From Blastomyces gilchristii SLH14081 (taxonomy: Eukaryota > Ascomycota > Eurotiomycetes > Onygenales > Ajellomycetaceae), in the NCBI RefSeq assembly GCF_000003855.2, contig NW_003101682.1:3474046-3538045 (forward strand): a stretch of 64,000 bases of DNA, written 5' to 3'. Positions 13,448 through 24,844 of this stretch are shown piece by piece; positions within the stretch are counted from its first letter, which is position 1, and the number at the start of each line of letters is the position of its first letter. The notes beneath the pieces are model-generated. The model saw only the letters and a list, made by a program, of their open reading frames with translations. It searched no databases and was not told where the DNA came from. A program made the position numbers and the translations under genes.

Positions 13448-14134
13448 ATTTCACATAATCTCTCAACTGTTCATTGATATATTAATCTTGATTAATTAGT
13501 GAACTGATAATATCTTCATCTACACTTAGTTTCATGATCATTTTCAATCTTCATGATGAGTAGAGAGTGAGATCAGAAGTGTTAAAATATACAAAGACAT
13601 CTAAGTGTTTCTTCAGTGTTAATATTATATTCATATTTGATTCTGTCAGTGTTGAAATTATCTGTGCAGAGATTTCTAGTTGAGATAATTATTGAATTTT
13701 CTTATATTAATATTGTTGAGTTGTATACATATCAGCTATCTGTTACTGTTGTAATTTAAACATTGCTCAGAGTCACTGTAATATTATATCTATGCTCATA
13801 TTCAAGAGTTCTCTCATATTATTATTAGACATGATTATATTTATTGTCAGATGTATGATATCTATGAAATTAGAAGAAGTGTAGTTATATAAATATCTCA
13901 TACATCTGTAATATCAGAACTCTCAGGTCTTTCACTGATATTCTCTTTATAAGATCTTACTCTCTTTGTAAGATCTTGTTATAAGATCAGAGTAACTGAT
14001 GAGTAAGCTTCTATCTGAGAACTCAGTGTTCACTTAACTATTTGACTGTTTCTTTATTTCTTACACATTGTTACATGTTCAGATATCTCAGTGAGTAATC
14101 ATTTCTAATAAGAAGACAATGAATGTTTTTCTAG

Positions 14135-14452
14135 TGTAAGAGGCCTACACTGAATAGATTGGTATAATATATAGGTCTTATATAACAAGGAGAAAAATGT
14201 TAGAGAAGAAAAGAAAGAGAAAGTGTGAGAATCAGTGATTGAAGTGAATATTTATACATGTACACAGTGGTGTATGTGATGAAACTTTGAGACAGAAGAA
14301 TAGAGGTTTTTGTACATAGTGAAGCTTCAGAGCGGAAGAATAGAAATTTCATAGATTTTCAGCTGAGAATCAGCGACTGAGAATCGGAGTGATAGAAATC
14401 TGTGAAGTGTAATGAAATAGTCTATATAATTGATCGGGCGCAGCCCGCCACA
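14135..14452 (-). repeat. 5' LTR of gypsy I (318 bp)
   Basis: It starts TGTAAGAGG and ends CGCCACA on the plus strand, so it has TG...CA ends. It is the complete copy of the repeat at 1-247, and a third, more diverged relative lies at 24141-24465. The outer end still holds several CpGs (about 14434-14449), whereas the partner at 229-244 shows CA or TG there. The right flank is Helitron sequence. Confidence 0.85.
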
Positions 14453-15436
14453 GTTTCTAAGATGAATTCTTTTATTCAGCTTTATCAGTTCATATAAGAG
14501 ATACTACAAAGCAGCTCTGCTGTGTATATCAGTTTGAACCCTGTTGTACAGCTGAAGACAGGCAATGATCATTATTATAAGAATCTATCTACTGTCTCAG
14601 AGATTGCAGTTGTTATACAGAACACTTCTAGTAGTGTTAATTATTCTTATATCATTCTTCTAACACTATAACAACCTGATGCTGACTTGAGCCTCACATG
14701 TATTAACTCTTACAGTTCATTATATCTTTCACTGCATTATATTCTACTTTTTCCTTCAGAAGATCACAGCTGGTATATTGATATAAATATACTTACATAC
14801 CTCTCATCTGCCTGCAACAGCTCTGATGATGATGATGTTAATAATGCTATTGAGAATGAAGATGAGTATGATAACTGTAGCCTGACTCTGTGTATATAAT
14901 ATGTATATAATCTTTTTTAATAAGATGATGTTGATGCTTGTCTTTTCCAGGCTGAATGTCTATTTCAGCAGTATTTAATTAATGTCTATATGAATATTGA
15001 TAAACAGTAGCTGAATTGAGTCTGCACTCATCAATCAAAAATTCATGCAGATCAATATAGTGATCTGTATAATACTATACAGGCAGATGATATGAACTGT
15101 GAGTTGCTTGATCATCATGTGATATTACCTGCTTCTCATACAGACAGTGAATATTTTATGCATAAACTGTTTAAGAATTCTATGATAATTATCTTCAACT
15201 ACAGATACTCAATTCTTTTCATTACATTCACAGCTAATCCTGAATGAAAGAAGACTATCTGTGAGTTACTCTCTGATCAGACTGCAGCAGATTACTCAGA
15301 TTTGATTGTATATATTTTTACAATGAAGATTTTTCATTTTCTTAATATTCTCAAATTCAGACAGCTGTTCAGGCTGATGTTGACCAGGGTATGAATAATT
15401 AAATATTAAAAACATGAACTGTCTTATATACATCTG

Positions 15437-15691
15437 TTGATCTGGCTAGAGAACTCTGAGCAGTTTTTACAGTCTGAGACAATTGATGAGATTATATCTA
15501 CAGAGCTGTTAAGCACTGCTGAGAATACAGACAGATTGAGTGAATTAATCTGTAAATTTATAATTCATGATTCATGTAATACTGGCAGGGTGAGCCTCTG
15601 TCATAAGAATGACAGATGTATGAAACATTTTTTCAAAGCTTTTCAGAGTATTACAGCTGTTGAAGAGAATGGCTATTCTCTGTATAGATAG
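15437..15691 (+). pseudogene. Helitron Rep-domain fragment
   Basis: This is the longest surviving open stretch of the Helitron Rep protein. It opens with WLENSEQFLQSETIDEII and continues with conserved blocks (ELICKFIIHD, KNDRCMKHFFKAFQ) that are recognisable from Helitron helicase-like proteins. It is only a fragment; stops lie on both sides, so no protein is expected. Confidence 0.75.
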
Positions 15692-16885
15692 CAGCATAAT
15701 TCATCTATCTTCTTTAAATGTACTGTTAATAACAGTGAGATTGTAATTGACAACTGATGAGTTGTTTCATACAATCTCTATCTCATTTATACATATAAAG
15801 CTCATATAAATCTTGAGATCTGCATCTTCATTGAAGTCATTAAATATATTAATAAATATGTCTACAAGGGTCTGAATCACACTATTCTTCATATTGTTGA
15901 CTTCAATGATGAGATTGATATTTGACTGCACAAATGTTATATCAGCTCAACTGAGGCTGTATAATGTATATTTGCATTCTGTATACATCAGAAGTTTTCA
16001 TTTATTAAGATATTATCTATTCATCTATCAGATCATCAGATGATTTACTTCTCTGAATCTTAATATGAAGATTATAAATGTATAGCTGATTGTTTGATAA
16101 ATATCATATCTAAGTTCATAGCATTCTTTATCTACAACTGTTTGCATCTGAATGCTCAGTATCTCTATCAAGAATTTCTCTGTCATTTTGTTTCAGATAA
16201 ATGTAACTGAAGGTGAAAGAGCTGTGTGAAGAGAAGATCAGTTGATTATCTGTCTCATCTCAGTTCATATAATAGTGAGATGTTCTTTTTACAGCTGCTT
16301 CTTATTAATATATATGATTCTTCAAGCTTTGAGACTCTGTAAACAGTGTATGATGTTTGCTACTCTACATTTTATACAGTATGTCAGACACTTGATCTTC
16401 TGTCTGATAATAATGAGTGAATCATTACATTTAAATCTACTGTTATATTTACAACTGCTTATCACATGCAGTCAGTATTCATCACTGTATTAATTCATGA
16501 AAATATTGCAGATTCATCTGCTCTCTGAGCATATTTTCATCATACTCTCTGTGATGATCTTTCACATTAACTGTGTCAGATGAATTCAGACTGTATTAAC
16601 AATGCTTCTTCAGAAGATTTATATTATAACTATAATCTGTTTCTTATTCAGCAGCTTCTGCATGAGTTTAACAAGACTTTTACAGACTTCAATCTGCCTG
16701 TATACAGCTCTGTATAAGATAATCTTATTGAAAATCAGCTACTTTTTGAGAAGCAGAACTACAATCTTATAGAGAAAATCATCACTGCAGACATTCTGTA
16801 GATACAGTTGAATGACAATCAATCTTATGCATATGATTCAATTCTGACTGTAATAGAATTACAGTTATCTCACTATTTTATATAG

Positions 16886-18080
16886 AATTCAGATAATACT
16901 GATAAAACATTTCTTTACAGAGCTCTCTATAGCTGTCTACATGCAGGTGAAAAAACAGTTCTTTGTATAACTTTCTCTGATATTGCAGCTGTTCTTTTAT
17001 CACATGATAGAATAGCTCACTTACATTTTATCATTCTGATTAAATTGAATGCAGATTCTGTGTTAAAGATAACTGTTTACAGTGAACTGAGCTGTCTACT
17101 GCAGACTGTGAATTTGATTATTTAAGATAAGATTCTCATACAGTATCACTACTATATGAAGATTATTAATCATCTTCTTCAAGATTTACATTTATCAGAT
17201 GAGCTTTTTAATGATATCTCTGTTATATTTAATAATGATTTTGCACAGACTCTGTCTGTTATATTGTATGATAGCTGTGCTACAGTTATTACAGCTTATC
17301 TGCAGTGTTCATATATATAACAGCAGTTAACTGTACTGCACTTGATAAGGAATATGAGACTCACTGTAAATGATAACAATGTGATATTTATGAATTGACT
17401 TGATCAAATATTATATAATTCAGACTGTATTGACTGTATTAATCTTTCATCATATATTCATCAGACTGCTAACATTAGTATGCTGTGTGAGAGAGTGTTT
17501 TCTACAGCTGAATTTAGAACTGCAGCAGTCTGTTCTGATTACTTTAAAAGCTGTATTATTCTCACTGTATTAAATCAGAATGTGTTCTACATTAATGAAC
17601 AGATTATAATAGTTATGTCAGAGAACATTCATACATTTTATACTGCAGACATAGCTTATACAGATGATCTGACTCTGAGCTGTGAGAAGTTCTTTTATAA
17701 ATATCTGACTATCATTAACTATTGAGTTCTATTATTATCTGTATTGAGATTGAAAGTGAGTACTTCTATCATACTTCTGTGTAATCTTCAGCTGTCTGAA
17801 GAGCTCTGCAATGACATAAGAATAATTATATAGTGAATAACAACTCATTTACTTAAGATGAAAATTATATTCAGTATATATAAGGGTTCAGTTCATATAC
17901 TGCTGCAGATCAATCTATATACTTGATCTGTTGAAATTTCATTTAATATAACTTACTATCAGTTTTCAGTCTGTTCATACTTTGTAATAACAATTAATAA
18001 GTCTCAGAAGCAGTCTCTTTCTACTGTTGATATTGATCTCAGAAACTCTATATTCTTATATAGTCAGCTGTATATTATAC
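16886..18080 (+). pseudogene. Helitron Pif1-like helicase remnant
   Basis: It translates as a helicase only when stop codons are ignored. Walker A has lost its glycines, Walker B has a stop in place of the usual Trp and Lys in place of Glu, and the ATP-binding chemistry is therefore gone. Downstream blocks near 17.63 kb (TADIAYTDDLTL) and 17.8 kb (LCNDIRIII) match the C-terminal half of the family. The changes are those expected from G-to-A and C-to-T mutation. Confidence 0.75.
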
Positions 18081-18439
18081 TTTCTTAAACTACAGATATC
18101 AGTCAGTTGACTGTTCTACTGAATAAGAATGATGAGAGATATATATTAAATAAGATATATTCAGAGATTCTACAGTTTCTTAATTAATTCTTCTGCTACT
18201 ACTGTTTTTTCTTCATTATCTACAGAATGTTATTTTCAGATATTAAAATAGAGATTTTTGAACATGTAAAAAACTGTCATTTCAAATTGACACTAACTAT
18301 TAAAAAAAAGAAAAAAGTAATAATGCCTTATCAGGCTTATACATCACATTATCTTCTATTTTTCAAATTTTTTAATCAGGGCTGTAATCCCTGTAAAGAT
18401 GCTCTGTTGACTGAGTTAAGCTATCTGTAATAGACTCAC

Positions 18440-19366
18440 AGTCTTACTCTGCTCTCTATACAAACACTTTATCTCTTTCTCTATCTTATAAAGCTGATGC
18501 ATCTTGACTCACAGCTGTAATAACTCTAACTTTATAATCTCACTATCACTTATGTCATCATTCTTCTCTTCATTCTTCAGAGCTATAAATATTATCTATT
18601 TCTTTTTAACTGAACTGAACATCTCAGCTGCCTGACTCAGCTTTATACTGATAGTCTGCTTTTTCTTCTTTCTCTTCTTCTTCTCATTCTTCTCTGTAGC
18701 AGTTGTATTGACAGAGACAGCAGTCTGCTGATTCTCTGTTATTTACATATCAGTATATATATTTTGTATATATATTTTACTAATGAATTTACATGCTGTA
18801 GAGATAATTCATTACTTATCAGACTGCAAGCTGCAGTATTTACTTAGTAAATTATAGTGATAATTTACACAGGTCTTCTTCAACATGCTGAAGATTATAA
18901 TACACTTAATAAATAGATTATAGCTCTTCTCACATGAGCTGTATAGTAGAGTGACTTTGAAGTCACAGCTGTGAATAAGTACTGATTCTATATTTATTAC
19001 TCTTTTTAACTGAGGCTCAAAATTCTTCTCACACAGTACTATATCTCTCTTATATTTCATCTCTTACAGCTATATAATAATCTCACTACTGTTTCTAGTA
19101 ATCTGTTCTATCAGCAGCTGTAGTCTATGTTCAGATGTTCATACATTGACAGGCTGCTGATATGGCTGCTGAGAGGCGGGCACAGGCGGGTTGATGAGCT
19201 GCTGAGACTGCTAAGAACAGGGTGAGAATGAGTTGATGAACAGTGCAGGCTGCTGAGTCTCTAGAGCTTGCTGAGCTTGCTCTGCACTATTATTAGTCAT
19301 AATTTCATCATTTCTGAGCTGTTTTCTTTTTGATTTTTTGATAGTTCTCTACTTATGTTCAGTCAT
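18440..19366 (-). pseudogene. Opposite-strand ORF of the Helitron, Gln-rich
   Basis: A minus-strand reading starting near 19366 shows a basic N-terminus followed by a Gln/Ala/Pro-rich stretch (repeated QQ and QQP) with scattered stops. It then continues into the open frame 19060-18812. The stretch at 19150-19220 is clearly more GC-rich than its surroundings. It may be an accessory Helitron gene or a captured host exon; no domain was recognised. Confidence 0.4.
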
Positions 19367-20029
19367 TTTGTCTGCTTTGATATTTTGAAGATTGATAGAT
19401 GTAAATTGTAATATTTCAAATACTTACTATTTAATTATAATTACTATATTCTCTACATGAGTTGTCTGATATTTAATTATATCTTATTTAGAGCTTCTAC
19501 ATTTACTCTACAACACTTCTACAGTGTTATTCATCTTTTTCATCTATGTGATTGTTCTCTATTAACATATTAACAGCTGTGAATTACATGGAATTCATCT
19601 ATACAAGTCATGTGCAGTTGTTTATATCTCATTACATTCACCTGAGGGATTAAACGGCGTGTTTTTCAAGCTGAATAAGTGAGCGCAAGCAAGCGATTGA
19701 GACTTGTATATAGAGAGAGAGAGATAATATATCTTCTTCTGTGACATAGTCAGAGAAATTGACTTTAATAACTGTCTCATAATCAGAATTAAATACTATT
19801 AGTAGAGAGATATTAATGAATAACTTCTTTATCTATGTAAATGTGACTTTGATATCTACTAATCATTGAAATACTAAGTTCTTCTTAATAAGTTCTGTGA
19901 GTGATCTAGTAATATCTGAGAAATTCTGTATAAATCACTGATAGAAGTTAGTGAATTCAATGAAGCTTTATACATCTTTTACAGTCCTACAGAATCTTTC
20001 ATTCAAGAATAACAGAGATCTTCTCAGAA

Positions 20030-20277
20030 NNNNNNNNNNNNNNNNNNNNNNNNNNNNNNNNNNNNNNNNNNNNNNNNNNNNNNNNNNNNNNNNNNNNNNN
20101 NNNNNNNNNNNNNNNNNNNNNNNNNNNNNNNNNNNNNNNNNNNNNNNNNNNNNNNNNNNNNNNNNNNNNNNNNNNNNNNNNNNNNNNNNNNNNNNNNNNN
20201 NNNNNNNNNNNNNNNNNNNNNNNNNNNNNNNNNNNNNNNNNNNNNNNNNNNNNNNNNNNNNNNNNNNNNNNNNNNNN
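20030..20277. other. Assembly gap (248 N)
   Basis: A run of 248 undetermined bases falls in the RT part of gypsy III. The paralogous stretch of gypsy I between the same flanking words (2534-2856) is 323 bp. Confidence 0.99.
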
Positions 20278-21169
20278 ATTCATCTTCTTCAGTGATATAA
20301 AATCTTATGAAAATGTGATAATAATATCTAACTTTATAAATTATTAAGCTCATCTGATGCATGCTATAGTTTCATTAATAAGAGATAAGAGATAGCAGTC
20401 TTTCTTTGTCAATCTGTTTAGTTCTTAATAGTTTATACAGAATTGAAGTTCTTTATCTGATTTCTTTGCAAAGAGAATAGAAGCTGTAGTGAAAGAGTTA
20501 CTAACATATATAAATCTCTTATTTAACATATTATTAAATATCTTTCAAAGAAGAAGAAGTTTATCTCAGAATATATTATAAAAAGAGTCTCAAAGTGATT
20601 TAAGATCTTTATTATTCTTCTTTTCTAACTTGATACTGTGATTCACTTCTAAGTCTTACAAGAGAGATAGCTTTGTAATATTATCTTATTAAAAGATATC
20701 TAGATATTTATAATATTATTGAGAGAGTTTTATATAAGAATCTGTTATTATTATATAAGATAACTTTTCTACAGCTTTTTTAATATCAGTCAGACTGATG
20801 AAGTAGATTATTATATAATTCTGCTATCAGTGACTTCATTGAGAGCTCTTTCAAAGTATCTTGTATATATTGACAGAGATCTGTGTAAGATTCATAGTCT
20901 TGTAAACACCATCTTCATGAATTCAGTTATTATTAGAGAATATTAAACTTCTGTTTTAAGTATTCAATAAGATGTCTTGTTTATGTAGTTAGATAAGTTC
21001 TAGTATAAGATTATAGTCAAGATTATCAATCTTATATATATAAGTATATTCATGTTAATGTTCTCTGACATCTATGTTTAGTTTTATCATATAACAGGTA
21101 CAAACATCTTTTAAGTCATCAAATTCTGTGAGAAGTCAGGGTTTTGATAAGAGAATATACTGAAGGTTA

Positions 21170-21541
21170 GCTCTGATGACTGAATGATTAATGCGGCCAC
21201 CTGATAGCACCTTGATGTGGGAAACCACGGCATGTGAGTTCGAAACCCGCAGGGGATACATTAAATCTGGAACTCAAGCACCTCAGGTTTCTAATAAATA
21301 CAGAGGTGTACAAATCACTTCAATAAATCACTCTATGTTCCTGGGCTGGGAAGTTATTATCGCATGTATCTAATTGTCACTTCTTTGTATTTTCCTATGT
21401 TCTGTTATCTTGGCGTGGTCTCAACACCTGTATTTTCCTCCTGTATAACCAACACTTGATCTGTATTTAACATCATGCAAGAACTCATCATAAGCTCCGC
21501 TTGCATATAAGTATAATGAAAGAATAATAATAATAATAGTA
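21170..21541 (+). mobile_element. tRNA-like SINE inserted in gypsy III
   Basis: About 370 bp of much more GC-balanced sequence interrupts gypsy III. Near its left end (21192-21260) is a tRNA-like segment with a good RNA polymerase III B box (AGTTCGAAACC at 21237-21247) and a possible A box near 21206. The right end is an (AAT)n tail (about 21523-21541). The flanks repeat as ATACTGAAGGTTA (21157-21169) and ATACTGAAGATTA (21542-21554), a 13-bp target duplication with one transition. Gypsy I has the uninterrupted site near 3748. These are the features of a LINE-mobilised SINE. The 60-codon frame inside it is not considered a gene. Confidence 0.75.
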
Positions 21542-21773
21542 ATACTGAAGATTATAGTGTCTTATAACTGAAGATTTAATCATTGCATAGTAATATAGAC
21601 TGCTATCTATCATAACTTTCATATTATACATATTATCTATTACAGTAGATATAAGAATTATATTTACTATTATTTTCTCTTTATATTGTTATTATCTGAC
21701 CTCTTTAAGCTTCTGTTTATAAGTTTAAGCAGAAGCTAATCTTTTCTCTGTTTTATCAGAGTATTCTTATAGT

Positions 21774-22279
21774 TAGACTGACTGTGTGACTGTGTCTTAG
21801 ACCAGGACCAGATTTTTTGATAGTTTCATTATCAATTCAACTGATCTCATTACACAGTTTTAACATTAGATAGTAGTTTCATACTGTTTCAGTGAGACTT
21901 ACTGTCTACTCTTGTCACATTTTTCAAATGAGATCATGATTTTCACTTCTCAATTTAAATTATTTTTATTGCTTTAAATGACTTTAAATCTCATTTGAGT
22001 GTTATCAAAAAGTGTTACTTTTTAAAAAATTAAAAATAGTTTAAAAAAAACCTTAAAATGTCTAAAAATAGTCACTTTATGCTAAGAATGAGACTAAATG
22101 AAATTAAATGAGATCACTTTCTCATTTCTTTCAAGTCATGGTTTCATTTTAAGATCTGATATATAGTCACTTTACATGTTTTTTTAATAACTAGTCCCAG
22201 CGGGATTTACATTAAGAAATGTATGAGATCAGACTAAATAAGATTAAATATGAAATTTATAGTCTCAGTGATCAGTCTA
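21774..22279 (+). mobile_element. hAT-like MITE copy 2 (506 bp)
   Basis: It has the same length and orientation as copy 1, from TAGACTGACT to ATCAGTCTA. The duplicated site is CTTATAGT at 21766-21773 and 22280-22287. The unoccupied version of the site is present in gypsy I near 3970. Confidence 0.9.
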
Positions 22280-23154
22280 CTTATAGTTATCTTCTGAATC
22301 TTTCTCTAATGTAATATAATTAACATGAACTGTCAGTATTAATCTTTCTCTTGAATGAGAAGACATGGAAATTAATTAGTAGCTAAAAGTAATATATTCT
22401 GATAAGTTACAGTTAATATATATCTCTTATTAATATCACTCAGTGACTTCTTCAGAAGCAATCTCAGAGACTCAGAAGTCTATTTAAACAGTGAAGACTC
22501 TTGTTTATATATAGATATTTAAGTCTACTTAATTTATAGTATTTGTGTTATTCTTTGATGCAGATGTATAATAGTATAACTGTATTATCTTCTGCTATTA
22601 TTCCGTATACTTTTAAGCTTTATAAGATAATTATTCAATGTCTGAAGTTGTATATAGAAGTCTTTAGAAGTCTGATCTTTATCTACACATATAAGAGCTT
22701 ATAGAACTTCAAAAGTTAGTGTCTTCTTAAGCATATCAATCTTTATTTAATTCTCTCAGAATTGATCTTCTACTTCTAGAATCTTAGTGTTAAAGTCAGA
22801 GATAAATGTTGTAAGAGAAGTATTTCTCTGTTAAGCACTCTGTAATTAATTTAATATCTTCTATTACATAGCAGTGTCTCTGAACAGAATATTGAGTTAT
22901 TTAATAATATTATCAGATGTATATAACACTGATTCACATGTCTTTATTCATGAATAAAACTTCTATTTTATGTAATCTTTCAATTGATCATTGATATATC
23001 AATCTTGATTACTTAATGAACTGATAATATTTTTATCTACACTTAGTTTCATAAGCATGTTAAATCTTTATAATGAATAGAGAGTGAGATCAGAGATATT
23101 AAAATATATGAGAGTGTTTAAATATTTCTTCAGTATTTACATTATATTTATATC

Positions 23155-23651
23155 TAAACTGTCTACTGAAATTATAAATTTCATGTTTAATCTCATTTAA
23201 TCTGATCTCATACATTTCTTGATGTGAATCTCACTGAAACCAATCATTAAAAAAACATGTAAAGTGACTATTCATCAGATCTTAAAATGAAATCATGACT
23301 TAGAAAAACAAAGAAAGTGATCTCATTTGATCTCATTTAGTTTCATTCTTGACATAAAGTTACTATTTTTAGACATTTTAAGGTTTCTTTTAGACTATTT
23401 TTAATTTTTTAAAAAGTAACACTTTTTGATAATACTCAAATGAGATTTAAAGTCATTTGAAGCAATTTAAATTGAGAAGTGAAAATTATAATCTTATTTA
23501 AAAAATATAATAACAGTAGATAGTAAGTCTCACTGAGACAGTATAAAACTAATATCTAATGTTAAAACTGTGTAATAAGATCAGTTAAATTGATAATAAA
23601 ACTATCAAATATTCTGATTCTGATCTCAGACACAGTTACACAGTCAGTCTA
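23155..23651 (-). mobile_element. hAT-like MITE copy 3 (497 bp, inverted)
   Basis: It is the reverse complement of the other copies and 9 bp shorter. The left end reads TAAACTG, which is one transition away from TAGACTG. The site TTTATATC is duplicated at 23147-23154 and 23652-23659. The empty site is visible in gypsy I near 13632-13640. Confidence 0.88.
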
Positions 23652-24140
23652 TTTATATCTGATTTTATCAGTGTTGAAATTGTCTGTGCAGAGATTTCTT
23701 GTTAACATAATTATTAAATTTCTTCATATTAATCTTATTGAGTTATATACATATCAGCTATCTGTTATTGTTATAATTTCAATATTGCTTAAAGTCACTG
23801 TAATACTGTGTCTATACTCACATTTAAGAGTTCTGTTATATTATTGATAGACATAGTTATATTATTTATCAGATATGTAGTATCTGTGAAATTAGAAGAA
23901 GTGTAATTATATAAATATCTCATACATCTAAGATGTCAGAACTCTCAGATCTTTCACTGACATTCTCTTATAAAATTTTATTACAGAGTTAGAGTAACTG
24001 ATAAGTAAGCTTCTTATTTAGAGACTTAGTGTTCACTTAAATAATTATTTATTTCTCTATTTTTTATATATTATTACATGTTCAGATATCTTCTGAATGA
24101 ATAATCATTTCTAATGAGAAGATGAGAAATGTTTTTCAAG

Positions 24141-24465
24141 TATAAGAGAGCTACACTGAATAGATCAGTATAATATATAGATGTTATATAATAAAAATAA
24201 AAAATGTTAGACAAGAAAAATAAAAAAGAGAAAGTATAAGAATTAGTAATTAAAGTGAATATTTATATATGTATAAAATGAGGCTTCAGAGTGAAAGAAT
24301 AGAAATAAGTGAATATATATATATATATAATCTGAAGCTTTAGAGTAGAAGAATAGAAACTCTGTAAGTTCTTCAGCTCAGAATCAGTGACTGAGAATCA
24401 GAGCTTTCAGCAGAAATCTATAAAGTGTAATAAAATAATCTATTAATCAGGAATAGCTTACTACA
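24141..24465 (-). repeat. 5' LTR of gypsy III
   Basis: This is a diverged relative of the 318-bp LTR at 14135-14452, alignable from TATAAGAGAG to TTACTACA. It contains indels, including a short TA microsatellite near 24315-24330. Confidence 0.75.
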
Positions 24466-24836
24466 AAGAGATATTTTACAGAATTTTAATATATATTAAG
24501 ATAAAAATATTTAATAATTAATTTTAAATTAATTTTGAATTAATTCTAAATTCATTATTAATTAATTATAGTAATGAAAATAAACTCAATATGTATATTT
24601 AAGTAATTAATAATTAATTGAAAATTGATTGATAATTAATTCAGTATAAATTATATAAATACTTACTTTATTATTAGATTTAAGAATAATTTCAGTATTA
24701 AATTAATTATTAATAAAATTAGTAAAATGTTCTTCATATATAAAAGTTATAAAGATCAGCTTATATAATTAGACTAAGTAATATATTTAATAAGATTAAG
24801 TTTTCTACTTTCTGAAAATTTTTAAGATAAACTATA
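24466..24836. other. Extremely AT-rich spacer
   Basis: This stretch between the gypsy III LTR and hAT-like MITE copy 4 is built of TTAATTAA-like words. No coding trace or repeat match was seen; it may be a heavily mutated older repeat. Confidence 0.5.
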
Positions 24837-24844
24837 GTTATAAC

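Larger units (their letters stand above)
1..14452 (-). mobile_element. Ty3/gypsy retrotransposon I, decayed, interrupted by element II
   Basis: A long terminal repeat on the right (14135-14452) matches the left edge of the window (1-247) at a constant offset of 14205 with no indel, so about 71 bp of the left LTR lies outside the window. The coding direction is minus. Reading leftward the order is 5' LTR, gag start (14134-13452), the inserted element II, the rest of gag with a zinc knuckle at 4098-4057, protease/RT/RNase H/integrase remnants, a polypurine tract (252-268, read on minus) and the 3' LTR. The knuckle keeps the C-x2-C-x4-H-x4-C spacing but has a TGA inside it. The RT catalytic box at about 2708-2713 reads NN where DD is expected. 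Without element II it would be about 5.7 kb, a normal gypsy size. No open reading frame survives. The family call is firm; exact gene borders are not recoverable by eye. Confidence 0.85.
14453..19700 (+). mobile_element. Helitron, decayed, 5' truncated by gypsy I
   Basis: The plus strand carries a rolling-circle Rep domain followed by a Pif1-like helicase, the arrangement specific to Helitrons. The Rep motif FITFTANPE is at 15211-15239, then HLLIWLEN at about 15434-15454 and the open frame 15437-15691 with the conserved tail ending GYSLYR. The helicase begins near 16.88 kb with a Walker A site whose glycines are Asn, Ser or Asp (before KTFLYRAL). Downstream, LNADSVLKIT and a Walker B region (LII, stop, DK) follow at 17.05-17.15 kb, then VIFNNDFAQTLSV. 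The N-terminus is cut off by gypsy I at 14452. The 3' terminus (CTRR plus hairpin) was not identified; the end lies between about 19.64 and 19.73 kb. Confidence 0.82.
19725..24465 (-). mobile_element. Ty3/gypsy copy III (same family as I), truncated
   Basis: It is collinear with gypsy I from the RNase H/RT region (matching about 2240 of element I onward) through gag to a 5' LTR at 24141-24465. The integrase and 3' LTR are missing at the left, where it meets Helitron sequence. It is interrupted by an assembly gap, a SINE, and hAT-like MITE copies 2 and 3. It retains fewer GC positions than element I; for example, the zinc-knuckle region near 22.39-22.43 kb is unreadable. The left junction is placed to within about 15 bp. 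Confidence 0.8.

Noticed and set aside
21191..21373. Possible functional tRNA gene or 60-codon gene
   Set aside because: The B box is good, but the acceptor and anticodon stems do not pair convincingly. The segment lies in an insert with an AAT tail and target duplication, so SINE fits better.
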